The notes under the pieces were generated by a model, which searched no databases, was not told the DNA's origin, and saw only the letters and a program-made list of their open reading frames with translations. Made by a program: the position numbers and the translations under genes. A stretch of 64,000 bases of DNA from Flavobacterium caseinilyticum (GTDB lineage Bacteria > Bacteroidota > Bacteroidia > Flavobacteriales > Flavobacteriaceae). This document shows, one piece after another, positions 1 to 7,432 of this stretch. Position 1 is the first letter of the stretch, and every line of letters starts with the position of its first letter. Location: contig NZ_SMFM01000002.1 of assembly GCF_004349085.1 (NCBI RefSeq), positions 310,001 to 374,000 of the forward strand, given 5' to 3'.

Positions 1-1
1 C

Positions 2-295
2 GAAACCATTTTAGAGCAAATAATTAGACAACATTTATTGGATAATCGTGATGAAAAATTAGGTTCATTAGAAGCGAAAGTTTTTGTTTATGAAGAAATG
101 ATTGCCAAAAGCACATTTGCTCCAATGCTTGTTGAAAAAGAAGTAGAAACCATAAAAGAACCTGAACCTTACCGAAGAGAAATGATTTTTACTCAAACGC
201 AAATTGAACACTTACAACACAAAATATTTGAAATTACTGGCGAGGGCGAAGTAATGAAATTGTTCAATGAAATGTTGGGCGTATCTGTTGGGTAA
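2..295 (+). CDS. Hypothetical protein, 5'-truncated by the window edge (cassette unit 0)
   Basis: The reading frame is open from the first bases of the window, so the true start lies upstream; a TTG at position 38 gives an 85-residue version but is probably internal. The visible 97 codons are charged and mostly helical, with a Glu/Lys-rich middle and no membrane segment. I do not recognise the family. The stop codon TAA falls inside a GTAAC motif that begins a structured spacer, exactly as in the next cassette-like unit. This suggests the gene belongs to the same array of small units. Confidence 0.6.
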   Translation, partial: ETILEQIIRQHLLDNRDEKLGSLEAKVFVYEEMIAKSTFAPMLVEKEVETIKEPEPYRREMIFTQTQIEHLQHKIFEITGEGEVMKLFNEMLGVSVG

Positions 296-461
296 CATAG
301 CCAGTAACGTTCATTATTGTACTTGTATCGAACAAGTAAGCAAAACATCGAGATTCAAGACAAATCTCGCAGAATTTACAAATAATTAAATCAAGCCTGA
401 TATAGCTATAAGTACAATATATTGTTACAGGACGGCACTAATTTTTAAAGCAAATAAAATT
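296..461 (+). repeat. Structured inter-gene spacer 1 (nested dyads, attC-like)
   Basis: No gene fits this stretch, but it is rich in inverted repeats. CCAGTAAC (301-308) pairs with GTTACAGG (424-431) at 7 of 8 positions. ATTGTACTT (316-324) pairs perfectly with AAGTACAAT (410-418). Two inner hairpins are present: ACTTGT/ACAAGT (321-326, 332-337) and CGAGATT/AATCTCG (349-355, 363-369). The nested layout recalls the folded recombination site of an integron cassette; that reading is inference. Confidence 0.6.
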
Positions 462-755
462 ATGAAATTAACAGGGAAATGCAAAGAAGATTTTGATAAA
501 TGGTTTTATGATAATTATCCATATAAGGAATTTTTATTTTATAGTGATAATTTTAAATGCACGTATATTATTGAGTTCTTTGATTCGTATGGGGTTTATT
601 TATGCATAACCCCTGTATTCCCAATAAATAAATACGGATTCTCTTATTCTGTAGATTTAAAATATTATTATGATATTTTTAACACACGAACCGAAGCAGC
701 AAAGGCAGCTATAATAAAAGCAAATGAAATTTATAATGACAAACATAAATTATGA
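462..755 (+). CDS. Hypothetical small protein (cassette unit 1)
   Basis: A 97-residue protein, rich in aromatic residues, starting at ATG after an AT-rich leader. The C-terminus carries an Ala-rich helix (residues about 78-91, EAAKAAIIKANEIY) of the kind common at the end of small phage proteins. No signal peptide or membrane segment is seen. Its stop overlaps the start of the YopX gene (ATGA at 752-755), so the two are translationally coupled. The family is not recognised. Confidence 0.75.
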   Translation: MKLTGKCKEDFDKWFYDNYPYKEFLFYSDNFKCTYIIEFFDSYGVYLCITPVFPINKYGFSYSVDLKYYYDIFNTRTEAAKAAIIKANEIYNDKHKL

Positions 756-1192
756 GTAGAGAAATTAAGTTTAGGGGAATGACAAAAGCTAACAATGTAA
801 TGGTTTTTGGAGATTTAATTGTTTGTCCTAATGGAGAGCATAGAATGTTATGGTTTGAACTAAAAGGAGAATTACCATTAGACTTAGATTACAATTCATT
901 TAATGAAGTTGTACAATCTAGTACTATTAGTCAATTCACAGGGCTACAAGATAAAAACGGTTTAGATATTTATGAGGGTGATATTTTACATAAAAAAATA
1001 GAACTTGAAGGAGGCATAAAAGGAAATTGGATTGTTGTTTATGGTGAAGGTGGTTTTGATATTAAAAACATTGATACATCTGCGGAGGTTAAAACAATGT
1101 ATCTAAAAAAATACTGGAAACATTCTTATGAGGTCATTGGAAATATTTACGAAAATCCAGAACTATTAGCCGTTCCTACCGCTGTCCTGTAA
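752..1192 (+). CDS. YopX-family protein (cassette unit 1)
   Basis: This 146-residue protein has the YopX hallmarks: an N-terminal REIKFRGM motif (residues 3-10) and a central ISQFTGLQDKNG motif followed by YEGDIL. The C-terminal EVIGNIYENPEL is also typical. YopX proteins occur in many phages and prophages and have no settled function. It is coupled to the preceding gene by an ATGA overlap, and its TAA stop lies inside the GTAAC that ends the unit. That fusion of stop and boundary repeat argues that gene and repeat travel together. Confidence 0.9.
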   Translation: MSREIKFRGMTKANNVMVFGDLIVCPNGEHRMLWFELKGELPLDLDYNSFNEVVQSSTISQFTGLQDKNGLDIYEGDILHKKIELEGGIKGNWIVVYGEGGFDIKNIDTSAEVKTMYLKKYWKHSYEVIGNIYENPELLAVPTAVL

Positions 1193-1193
1193 C

Positions 1194-1311
1194 GGATTGT
1201 GGCTTTGTCTTGTTGCCAAAAAACACAAGACCAACTTTAAATTAAAGACAAATTATGGAATCACAAAACAATAATTCAGTTCAAGACCAATCTGGCAATA
1301 AGTCAAAACCG
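1194..1311 (+). repeat. Structured inter-gene spacer 2
   Basis: The spacer contains the hairpin GTCTTGT/ACAAGAC (1207-1213, 1225-1231) and outer half-sites GTAACGG (1189-1195) and CCGTTGTTAG (1309-1318). It corresponds in position to the spacers at 296-461 and 1793-1908. It overlaps the predicted N-terminus of the next reading frame, so that N-terminus is doubtful. Confidence 0.45.
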
Positions 1312-1779
1312 TTGTTAGCAAATCGGCTTTTTAGAGGTTATTCTAAAAAGCATAATAATTGGATTTATGGCGACTTAATTCACACTCCCGAAAAACAAAC
1401 AAGAATTATAAATTATACAGATATTAGCAGCGATGGAGTTGATGATTTTGTAACTATAAATGAATTAGTTGAAATAAATTCTATTGGTCAATTTACAAGC
1501 TCAATTGATAAAAATGCAGAAACAATTTGTGAAGGCGATATATTATCAAAAGTAGAAATTGAAAAATTAGGTGAAAATATACAGTATTTTTATGTTGTAA
1601 AGTGGTCAAGTTCTAACGATGGCTACAGATGTATTCAATATAAATTAGATGAAGATGAAAACGGTGTTTATTGGAGAAAAATAGACAGTTCAAGCGCAAT
1701 ATCAATGGTAATTTGTTATAATCACATTATAGGAACTGTTTTTGAAAATCAGCATCTTTTTAACCGTAATTTTGAGTAA
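1312..1779 (+). CDS. Second YopX-like protein (cassette unit 2)
   Basis: The frame is open from an ATG at 1255, but its first 19 codons lie in the structured spacer and look non-coding. A TTG at 1312 gives MLANRLFRGYSKKH and places the YopX motif FRGYSKKHNNWIYGDL at the usual N-terminal position, so I prefer it. Further motifs are SIGQFTSSIDKNAE and CEGDIL, a diverged form of QFTGL..DKNG..EGDI. The protein is about 155 residues long. Two different YopX genes in adjacent units suggest independent acquisition rather than tandem duplication, because the proteins share little outside the motifs. Confidence 0.75.
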   Translation: MLANRLFRGYSKKHNNWIYGDLIHTPEKQTRIINYTDISSDGVDDFVTINELVEINSIGQFTSSIDKNAETICEGDILSKVEIEKLGENIQYFYVVKWSSSNDGYRCIQYKLDEDENGVYWRKIDSSSAISMVICYNHIIGTVFENQHLFNRNFE

Positions 1780-1792
1780 GCTGTTTGCTAAC
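1314..1792 (+). repeat. Cassette-like unit 2 bounded by its own inverted repeat
   Basis: The unit begins GTTAGCAAATCGGCTT (1314-1329) and ends AAGCTGTTTGCTAAC (1778-1792). The reverse complement of the end is GTTAGCAAACAGCTT, equal to the start apart from one extra T and one G/A change. Unit 3 shows the same extra T and the same G/A change with a different core, so the mismatch pattern itself is conserved. Confidence 0.65.
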
Positions 1793-1908
1793 GGAAAAGC
1801 TAACCGATGTTCAGGAAAAGTAAGGACTGAACTTCGGATTATTACAAATCTTACAGACACAAAACAATAATTAAATTTAACCTAAAGCCTGAATAGCGGT
1901 TAGCGTAT
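1793..1908 (+). repeat. Structured inter-gene spacer 3
   Basis: GCTAACCG (1799-1806) pairs perfectly with CGGTTAGC (1897-1904), enclosing the hairpin CCGATGTTCAG/CTGAACTTCGG (1804-1814, 1827-1837; 10 of 11 paired). No gene is present. The arrangement matches spacer 1: an outer dyad about 100 bp wide with an inner hairpin near the left arm. Confidence 0.6.
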
Positions 1909-2192
1909 GTTATCACTTCGGCTTTTTATTCCACTAAATATGAACTCAAAAGAATTGAAAAAAGAGCAATTTATCGCAAAAGCTATGGAAAACAAAAAGA
2001 AATTTGAAATACATAAAAGACTTATTGAGGAAAATTTATGTATTGGTGGCGAAATGTATATTAAAGATTTAAAAGTATTTGCTAACTATCAGATAGTAGA
2101 TAATCAATTGCTTTTAAATTTAATGGAATATGCTGAAAGTTTTGCTAAAGAATATGCAGAATTACAAGCTTCCAACCAAGCTGAGTGATAAC
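1909..2192 (+). repeat. Cassette-like unit 3 bounded by its own inverted repeat
   Basis: The left border GTTATCACTTCGGCTT (1909-1924) and right border AAGCTGAGTGATAAC (2178-2192) are inverted copies, again with one extra T and one G/A difference. The stop codon of the enclosed gene lies within the right border. Confidence 0.65.
1940..2188 (+). CDS. Hypothetical small protein (cassette unit 3)
   Basis: An 82-residue helical, charged protein (MNSKELKKEQF...). The frame is open from 1907, but the first 11 codons are the boundary repeat read as protein, so the ATG at 1940 is the better start. No known domain, signal peptide or membrane segment is visible. The gene fills the unit almost completely, with its TGA stop inside the right border repeat. 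Confidence 0.65.
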   Translation: MNSKELKKEQFIAKAMENKKKFEIHKRLIEENLCIGGEMYIKDLKVFANYQIVDNQLLLNLMEYAESFAKEYAELQASNQAE

Positions 2193-2260
2193 TTGTTTAT
2201 AGGCGTGATTCATAATATTGCACCACCCAGCAATCATTGAGGTTAGCAGACAAATAAAAA

Positions 2261-2280
2261 TATAAATTCATAAATTTATA
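2261..2280 (+). promoter_or_regulatory. Dyad TATAAATT-CATA-AATTTATA upstream of the first prophage gene
   Basis: Perfect 8-bp arms (2261-2268 and 2273-2280) stand about 30 bp before the ATG at 2309. The right side continues as ATTTATACT (2274-2282), which is one full arm of the dyad found at other prophage promoters. This suggests that the gene at 2309 belongs to the prophage regulon and that the prophage boundary lies between the last cassette (2192) and this site. Confidence 0.4.
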
Positions 2281-2308
2281 CTACATATCAACTTCAAAAA
2301 ATTGCACC

Positions 2309-2533
2309 ATGAAATTATCAGAAAAGATAAAAGAGCATTTAAGTGAAAGAATTGAAAATGGAGAATTGAACAATGACGACATGGTACAAATAATAGAACA
2401 CCTCGGCTCCTATCTGAATTTAAAAACAATTCCGGATTACGCCAAAGAAAACAAACGCTCCTACAACGGAGTAAAAAACCACAGAACTATACGGATTATT
2501 TTTAATGTTAAATTCGTGATAGACAATGACTAA
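2309..2533 (+). CDS. Small phage protein, possible DNA-binding
   Basis: A 74-residue protein starting MKLSEKIKEHLSER, with a basic C-terminal half (YAKENKRSYNGVKNHR) that could form a helix-turn-helix. It resembles short early proteins of flavobacterial phages, but I cannot assign a family. It is the first gene of a rightward group that ends at the convergent terminator at 3611. Confidence 0.65.
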   Translation: MKLSEKIKEHLSERIENGELNNDDMVQIIEHLGSYLNLKTIPDYAKENKRSYNGVKNHRTIRIIFNVKFVIDND

Positions 2534-2542
2534 ACCAAAACC

Positions 2543-3070
2543 ATGAGTAAAACTATTGAACTAGCTAAAAAATTAAAAGCGCTTGCTGACAAAGGAATTG
2601 GCGGCGAGAAAATCAATGCTGAAAAAATGCTTACTGATTTACTGAAAAAACATAATTTGACTATTGAAGAAATAGAAGGAGAAAAAGAACAAGACTATTT
2701 TTTTATTGTTTCAAAAGAGGATTTTAAATTATGGTACCAGATCGTGAAAAAAGTAAACAATGATATAAAAGTCTTTGGTCCGTTCCCTATTAAGATGCAA
2801 AAAGAAATGTATCTAAAAGGAAACTATATGGTTTCTTGCTCGGTTTCAAACTACATTGAAATTGAAGCTAAAAATGATTTTTATCAACGTTTGTTCAAGG
2901 ATGAATTGGACTTGTTTAGCTCGGCATTTATTCACGCCAATGATCTAGAAGTGGACCTGTCCGGTAAAGAAGCTCCGGAACTTTCCAGGGAAGAGTACAA
3001 TCAATTAATCAGGGTGCGCGACATGGCTGACAAAATTAAGAAAGGTACGTTTTTAAAACAGTTACAATAA
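2543..3070 (+). CDS. DUF2786-type phage protein
   Basis: The N-terminus (residues about 4-45) matches the DUF2786 pattern: a Lys-rich helix, a GIGGEKINAEKML segment, and LLKKHNLTIEEIE. The remaining 130 residues are not recognised. DUF2786 proteins are frequent in phages and plasmids and have no assigned activity. The gene follows its neighbour by 9 bp and abuts the next gene directly, indicating one operon. Confidence 0.8.
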   Translation: MSKTIELAKKLKALADKGIGGEKINAEKMLTDLLKKHNLTIEEIEGEKEQDYFFIVSKEDFKLWYQIVKKVNNDIKVFGPFPIKMQKEMYLKGNYMVSCSVSNYIEIEAKNDFYQRLFKDELDLFSSAFIHANDLEVDLSGKEAPELSREEYNQLIRVRDMADKIKKGTFLKQLQ

Positions 3071-3253
3071 ATGCAGCAATTCACGATACAATACTGGTTT
3101 TATTACCAAGGCGCAAACGAAAAAGACTTCGACGAAACGACCATACCTGCAGCGACCTACGAAGCAGCAGTAGCTATATTAAAATCAATACGCAAAAATA
3201 TTTTTAATCTAACTGATAAAACCAATTATAAATTATGTCAAATTTCACAATAG
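3071..3253 (+). CDS. Hypothetical 60-residue protein
   Basis: The ATG directly follows the stop of the DUF2786 gene and its 3' end overlaps the next gene by 19 bp, which supports real translation in an operon. The sequence begins MQQFTIQYWFYYQGANEKDF and suggests a small beta-rich fold. No family recognised. Confidence 0.6.
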   Translation: MQQFTIQYWFYYQGANEKDFDETTIPAATYEAAVAILKSIRKNIFNLTDKTNYKLCQISQ

Positions 3254-3606
3254 ATTTCTTTGAATTATTATTTCTAGCAGAAGTTTGTGTACCACCACGG
3301 CCCATTGCTAGGGCGATGTTTTGGGAAAGCATGAGTGATGTTCATTATCACAAAATGTCAGACGATGAACGCTTGAAAATGTTCGAGTTTCTAAAACCAA
3401 AATTAGATTTAGAAAATGAAGATTGCAGGTATTTCTTCGCCAGATACAATCCATTAAATCAATACATGGTAAGCTGTTTTCATAACGGCAAAGCAGAAGA
3501 GATTCATTGCTTCCGTTTCAACGAACAATTTCATACTTCAAAAAACAGACACATAAATCCGGACTATATTAAAAGTTCTGTGAAAGTCACGGTTACTGTA
3601 CAATAG
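3235..3606 (+). CDS. Hypothetical protein
   Basis: A 123-residue soluble protein with several His and Cys residues (VHYHKMSDDE, EDCRYF, SCFHNGKAEEIHCF) but no clear metal-binding motif. It is the last gene of the rightward group and stops 4 bp before a strong hairpin. Function unknown. Confidence 0.65.
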   Translation: MSNFTIDFFELLFLAEVCVPPRPIARAMFWESMSDVHYHKMSDDERLKMFEFLKPKLDLENEDCRYFFARYNPLNQYMVSCFHNGKAEEIHCFRFNEQFHTSKNRHINPDYIKSSVKVTVTVQ

Positions 3607-3610
3607 AAAA

Positions 3611-3630
3611 AGCCTGCTCAATAGCAGGCT
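3611..3630 (-). terminator. Terminator hairpin between convergent operons
   Basis: AGCCTGC (3611-3617), loop TCAATA and GCAGGCT (3624-3630) form a perfect 7-bp stem. On the minus strand the stem is followed by TTTTTC, a good U-tract, so it ends the leftward capsid operon. On the plus strand it is followed only by TCTTC but may also stop the rightward genes. Confidence 0.8.
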
Positions 3631-3672
3631 TCTTCATGACTGGGAAAAGTCAAACCAAACGAAAATGGTATT

Positions 3673-4689
3673 TTATAGAGCTTTATGCTCTGCTATTTTT
3701 TTTGTGATCCAATCCGCATCATTCATGAATCTTGGAGACAAGTCCTTTCCAAGTACTGCAACATATTCTTCTCTTAGTTTTTCTAAGTCAGATGTTTCGG
3801 CAGCTGCTTCTTTTTTAGCTTCTACAGCAGGAACTTCTTGTTTTACTACATCAGTGGCCGCTTCGTTTTTTGGTGCGTATTCCAGCTCCATTTCAGCTCT
3901 GATCTCTGCGCGAAGTTCTGCTTCTGATTTAGTAGCAACAACTTCAACGTCATTAACAACTACATTCGCAACTTCGGTTTTCTCTCCTATTCTTTGCAAT
4001 ACGCCAGTTGAAGTCTCATTTTCTTTTGATAAAAATTCTCCTAATTTATCAATTCCAGTTTCTCCTTCAGCAACTCTTACAATAATTCCTTCTTTACCGT
4101 CGTTCCATACAACAGCCGTTCTGTGCGCGTTGTATTTTACGATTTTTTTAGTGAATGCTAATGCTGCAATAAGACGACTTTCGTAATCTGGTTTCGCCAT
4201 TTCAGCTAGCAATACTTTGCTGTGATTCTTGGCGTATTTCAACAACTCTGTTTTGCATTTGAATGCACCCCAGTCAGCCGCTTCTAATGAAACTACGATC
4301 ATAGCCATTGCCTGCAATTTGAATTCGTCTTTCTCCGTGATGATAGAGTTTGATGCTCTGGTAAGAATTTCAAATTCATTTACCTCAGCTTCTGCAGTTG
4401 CTTCTTCGTTTACCAAAACATAATGTTTGCCAAACCAAGAGTGTTTTTTTAATAATTCGTTTAGCACCCAGTTTTCATCAGCAACTCTGATCTCTCCGTC
4501 TTCAAACCATACGGCTTTTGAAGCTTCATCCCCTTTGTAGTCCTCGACAAAAATACTGTCCGAACCTGGAATATAATGGATCTTTTTTAATCTTTTCTCT
4601 CCATCAACCATCTTTGCAACCATTTCTGTTCTGATTGGCAGTTGATATGATCCAGAAGTTTTCCCGTTTTTTAATTTGTAAACATTCAT
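3673..4689 (-). CDS. Phage structural-module protein downstream of the major capsid protein
   Basis: A 338-residue soluble protein. Residues about 1-230 look compact and mixed alpha/beta. Residues 250-300 form an Ala/Glu/Val-rich charged linker, and the C-terminus (LSPRFMNDADWITKKI) resembles a small helical tail domain. It is encoded just after the major capsid gene but beyond a strong terminator, so it may be made in lower amount or from its own promoter. A head-associated or head-completion role is inferred from position only. Confidence 0.6.
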   Translation of the reverse strand: MNVYKLKNGKTSGSYQLPIRTEMVAKMVDGEKRLKKIHYIPGSDSIFVEDYKGDEASKAVWFEDGEIRVADENWVLNELLKKHSWFGKHYVLVNEEATAEAEVNEFEILTRASNSIITEKDEFKLQAMAMIVVSLEAADWGAFKCKTELLKYAKNHSKVLLAEMAKPDYESRLIAALAFTKKIVKYNAHRTAVVWNDGKEGIIVRVAEGETGIDKLGEFLSKENETSTGVLQRIGEKTEVANVVVNDVEVVATKSEAELRAEIRAEMELEYAPKNEAATDVVKQEVPAVEAKKEAAAETSDLEKLREEYVAVLGKDLSPRFMNDADWITKKIAEHKAL

Positions 4690-4716
4690 AATTTTTGAAA
4701 TTAAGTTAAAAAAAAT

Positions 4717-4743
4717 ACAGCAGTGTCATTACAACACTGCTGT
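4717..4743 (-). terminator. Strong terminator after the major capsid gene
   Basis: ACAGCAGTGT (4717-4726) and ACACTGCTGT (4734-4743) form a perfect 10-bp stem with a 7-base loop. On the minus strand the stem runs into ATTTTTTTT. It sits 10 bp beyond the capsid stop codon, so most capsid transcripts should end here. Confidence 0.9.
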
Positions 4744-4752
4744 TATTTATTA

Positions 4753-6102
4753 CTATGTATAGGCGATGTTACGTCTTCCTACAATGTATTCATTTGCTCC
4801 AATTACTTGGTTCAATTGCTCTTGTGTAAAGTGAGCTTCCATAGTATCTTTCTTGTGTTCTGTAAATCCAGGACCAAAAAGTTTTACTTGTTTCTTTCTG
4901 TCAGTAAACTGAGATTTTCTGTAACGAATAGAAAGGTAAGCCTTGTCTATTGTTGCTCCGTCTTCAGTGACTGATTTAAATCCTGCTGGTACCATGATAA
5001 ACGCTGGAGCAGTAGTTTTGAAATGTTCAGCTCCTAAGAACTGTGGATCGTCCAATACTCTCAAACCAGTAATAAAGAAAGTAATTCCTAAGATAGAAAC
5101 ACTTTGGAAGTCTAACGCAAGCGCCATTTCTTTACTGTTATTGAAAATACCGTAGTTAGCACCGTTTACAAATCCTGCATTCACGCCAGCCAACATAGTG
5201 TTGAACTTGAACATTTGTGTGTGATCTGCGTAGATTGTGTAACTAGTACAACCACCTTGCTGCTTGATTCTATAAGCAATGTCAGCCAAGTCTTCGATGT
5301 TCTCGATGTACTCATTAGCTACATTTCCTCTTTCCTCAATTTGCTGGATAATACCTTTCATACCACGCGTTTTACCTGCAGTAGTAGAGGCAGCATTGTC
5401 AGCAGCTCTATTGTGGAACAAGTGTGTCAACTCAGCCAAGTTGTCAAAATAACGAGAGTTATTCGAAAGCTCGTAGTTAAACCACATTGGACCGTCCGGA
5501 GTTTCTAACCACGTATCATGCGCTCTATCAGAGTCATTAATGTCGTAGAATCCTTTTAGGATATGACTGTAGTTTTTGTAGATACTTGGATCCCAGTGGA
5601 AACCTTGTGAGAAGTTCTCAGTACCTTTAGCAAAACGGTTAGAAGAGCTAAACAAAGTTACATTTCCTGCAAAAGCAAAAGCAGCAACAGTATCACTCAA
5701 CGCCGTGAATACTTTAGAAGAGGCAACAGCAGTAACGATTGCTTGATCTTCATTGGTACCATCAGAAATACGGATTACATCATCTACACGCAATTGGTGA
5801 TCAGTTGGTGATGTGAAAACATTACCGGCTACGGCAACATTTTTAGAAATTGTATGCAATCTGTTTTGTTCTCCGTGTTGGATTTGATCAGATGCATAAG
5901 TACCCTCAGAGCCAGTCATACGAGTGAAACCAAGTATAGAACCTTTTCCGTGTCTCATGTGAAACTTGGAAACTAATTCTGGTTGGTACACCATTGCGTA
6001 ATCGTAAGGATCAATGAAAGTAGCAGCGGATTTAATTGCGTTAGCAGGTCTGTCAATAACAGCTGCGCCCAATAAATTGTTGTCGGTTAATTCGAAGGCC
6101 AT
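4753..6102 (-). CDS. Major capsid protein (HK97-type, inferred)
   Basis: A 449-residue protein whose N-terminus (FIDPYDYAMVYQPELVSKFHMRHGKGSI) and general make-up fit Bacteroidota phage capsid proteins. A Gly/Ala/Thr-rich insertion (residues about 90-155, VFTSPTDHQLRVDDVIRI onward) looks like an added beta domain. It lies between a scaffold-like gene and a strong terminator, the usual place for an abundant capsid gene. Direct homology is not demonstrable by eye; the call rests on size, composition and synteny with portal and terminase upstream. Confidence 0.75.
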   Translation of the reverse strand: MAFELTDNNLLGAAVIDRPANAIKSAATFIDPYDYAMVYQPELVSKFHMRHGKGSILGFTRMTGSEGTYASDQIQHGEQNRLHTISKNVAVAGNVFTSPTDHQLRVDDVIRISDGTNEDQAIVTAVASSKVFTALSDTVAAFAFAGNVTLFSSSNRFAKGTENFSQGFHWDPSIYKNYSHILKGFYDINDSDRAHDTWLETPDGPMWFNYELSNNSRYFDNLAELTHLFHNRAADNAASTTAGKTRGMKGIIQQIEERGNVANEYIENIEDLADIAYRIKQQGGCTSYTIYADHTQMFKFNTMLAGVNAGFVNGANYGIFNNSKEMALALDFQSVSILGITFFITGLRVLDDPQFLGAEHFKTTAPAFIMVPAGFKSVTEDGATIDKAYLSIRYRKSQFTDRKKQVKLFGPGFTEHKKDTMEAHFTQEQLNQVIGANEYIVGRRNIAYT

Positions 6103-6124
6103 TATTTTTTAATTTAGAGTGTGA

Positions 6125-7267
6125 TTAAATACCAAATTGTACTCCAAATCCCCTTGGTTTTTCAAAAATATCTTTACTTCCGGAAGCATTCCCATTACTG
6201 GCAATACGATTCCTGCTGTAGTTGATATTGTTTTCATTTTGAAGCAAGCGCTCTGTGTTTTCGGCAACAGCCTTATTCACAATTGCGGAAACTTCCTTTT
6301 CCCAGTTTTTAGGATCCAAACGCCAAATACCTTTTGCTAGGCCCTGGTGGTCAAATCCTTTTTCGGTGCGAAATAATTTAGCTACGGTCTGATCTACGTC
6401 TTCTGTTAAAGCAAACATGTTTTTCTTGTCTTCTTTATCATGCTCGTATTCATAGGTAGAAACTTCTTTCTTACCGTTATTATCAAACTCCATACTTAAA
6501 GAGGTTTTGGCGACACTGTCCACCGCTACTTTCATTTCTTCAATATAAGCTTGTCTTGTTCTTTGATGTTCGTCAAAGATTGTTTTTTCAACTTGTTGTC
6601 CATCGGCCAGCGTTACCATTTCCTTTCCGGAAACATTCTCTGTAGCTAATGGCGTTTTGTATTTTTCTTGCGAAATTTTAAGTTCCGCTTTGTATTCTTT
6701 TACAAACTTGTTCAGTTTTATTTTATCCACTGAACTCAAATCCTTTAGATCAGATAAATCAATTCCCAAAACGTCTTCGATGTAGGCTTGTGCATCCTCA
6801 GCAGATAAATCCATTCCGGTTTCTTCTTTGGCCTTGGCTACTGCTAAATCCAGAACTGGAATTTCATCTATGTTTTGCTGTAATTTTTGGTAATCGGATA
6901 AGCCTCTTCCGGTTTCTTTATTGTAATCCAAAATAGCTTTAAGCTCCGGGTTAATCCCTTCGTACGGATTGACTTCTTTTACTTTTTCCTGGAATAAATC
7001 ATCAAGATTCTCTACTTCTCTTCCTTTGGATTTAAAATAAGAACGAACTTGATCGTCATTTAATGCTACTTCATCTGTGCTTGTAGGGTGATTGGCTATA
7101 ATATCATTTGATGCTTCAGCAGCATTCGTAGCCTCGGCAGTGGTTTCCACGGATTCCTCAGTAGTTGTAGCCGTTGGTTCAGCAGCAGCTGTTTGAGTTG
7201 CTGTAGCTTCTGCAGTAGCAGTGTTTTCTAACGCTGATTCCATTTCTTTGTTAATACCAAATGCCAT
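6125..7267 (-). CDS. Scaffold-like protein
   Basis: A 380-residue, strongly acidic protein. Residues 1-65 are a low-complexity Ala/Thr/Glu stretch, followed by Asp/Glu/Lys-rich helices and a basic, Asn/Gly-rich C-terminus (NYSRNRIASNGNASG). Such a disordered acidic start plus a basic tail that can touch the capsid protein is typical of capsid scaffolds, and the gene sits directly before the capsid gene. It has its own promoter and operator (7295-7340), being separated from the portal gene by a plus-strand methylase. Confidence 0.65.
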   Translation of the reverse strand: MAFGINKEMESALENTATAEATATQTAAAEPTATTTEESVETTAEATNAAEASNDIIANHPTSTDEVALNDDQVRSYFKSKGREVENLDDLFQEKVKEVNPYEGINPELKAILDYNKETGRGLSDYQKLQQNIDEIPVLDLAVAKAKEETGMDLSAEDAQAYIEDVLGIDLSDLKDLSSVDKIKLNKFVKEYKAELKISQEKYKTPLATENVSGKEMVTLADGQQVEKTIFDEHQRTRQAYIEEMKVAVDSVAKTSLSMEFDNNGKKEVSTYEYEHDKEDKKNMFALTEDVDQTVAKLFRTEKGFDHQGLAKGIWRLDPKNWEKEVSAIVNKAVAENTERLLQNENNINYSRNRIASNGNASGSKDIFEKPRGFGVQFGI

Positions 7268-7294
7268 AATAATAGTTTTTCGTTATGATTGTAG

Positions 7295-7340
7295 CAAATG
7301 TAATAAATAATATTTATCAAATACAAATTATTTATACTAA
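7295..7340 (-). promoter_or_regulatory. Promoter and operator dyad for the scaffold-capsid transcript
   Basis: On the minus strand a TACATTTG -7 box (7295-7302) is preceded, 21 bp upstream, by TTG. This fits the Bacteroidota promoter pattern and leaves a leader of about 20 bases to the ATG at 7267. The dyad AATACAAAT-T-ATTTATACT (7320-7338, 7 of 9 paired) covers the TTG element, so a bound protein would block polymerase. Confidence 0.6.
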
Positions 7341-7405
7341 AAATAGTTTTTGACTATTGAAATTACTATACCAATCGATAAAAAGTGTTTTGAAGTTGTA
7401 TTATT

Positions 7406-7428
7406 AGTGTAAATAATTTATACTTTTG
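7406..7428 (+). promoter_or_regulatory. Promoter and operator dyad for the DNA methylase
   Basis: TACTTTTG (7421-7428) matches TAnnTTTG and stands only 4 bp before the ATG at 7433, so the transcript would be leaderless or nearly so. The dyad AGTGTAAAT-A-ATTTATACT (7406-7424, 8 of 9 paired) overlaps the box. Confidence 0.5.
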
Positions 7429-7432
7429 AAAA

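Larger units (their letters stand above)
424..1193 (+). repeat. Cassette-like unit 1 bounded by its own inverted repeat
   Basis: The unit starts with GTTACAGGACGGC (424-436) and ends with GCTGTCCTGTAAC (1181-1193), whose reverse complement is GTTACAGGACAGC; only one base differs. It encloses two coupled genes (462-755 and 752-1192). Units 2 and 3 are bounded in the same way, but with a different variable core, so the repeat is unit-specific while its layout is shared. A unit-specific boundary pair is what one expects of a gene that moved as a circle with its own recombination site. Confidence 0.6.

Noticed and set aside
2276..2285. TTATACTACA repeated at 32410-32419 as possible prophage att core
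   Set aside because: Only 10 bp of A/T-rich sequence, and both copies are part of operator-like dyads, so a chance or regulatory match is more likely than an attachment site.
3665..4186. 173-codon plus-strand frame inside the 338-residue phage gene
   Set aside because: Ser/Thr/Ala-rich mirror of an Ala/Glu/Val-rich coding strand; antisense shadow.
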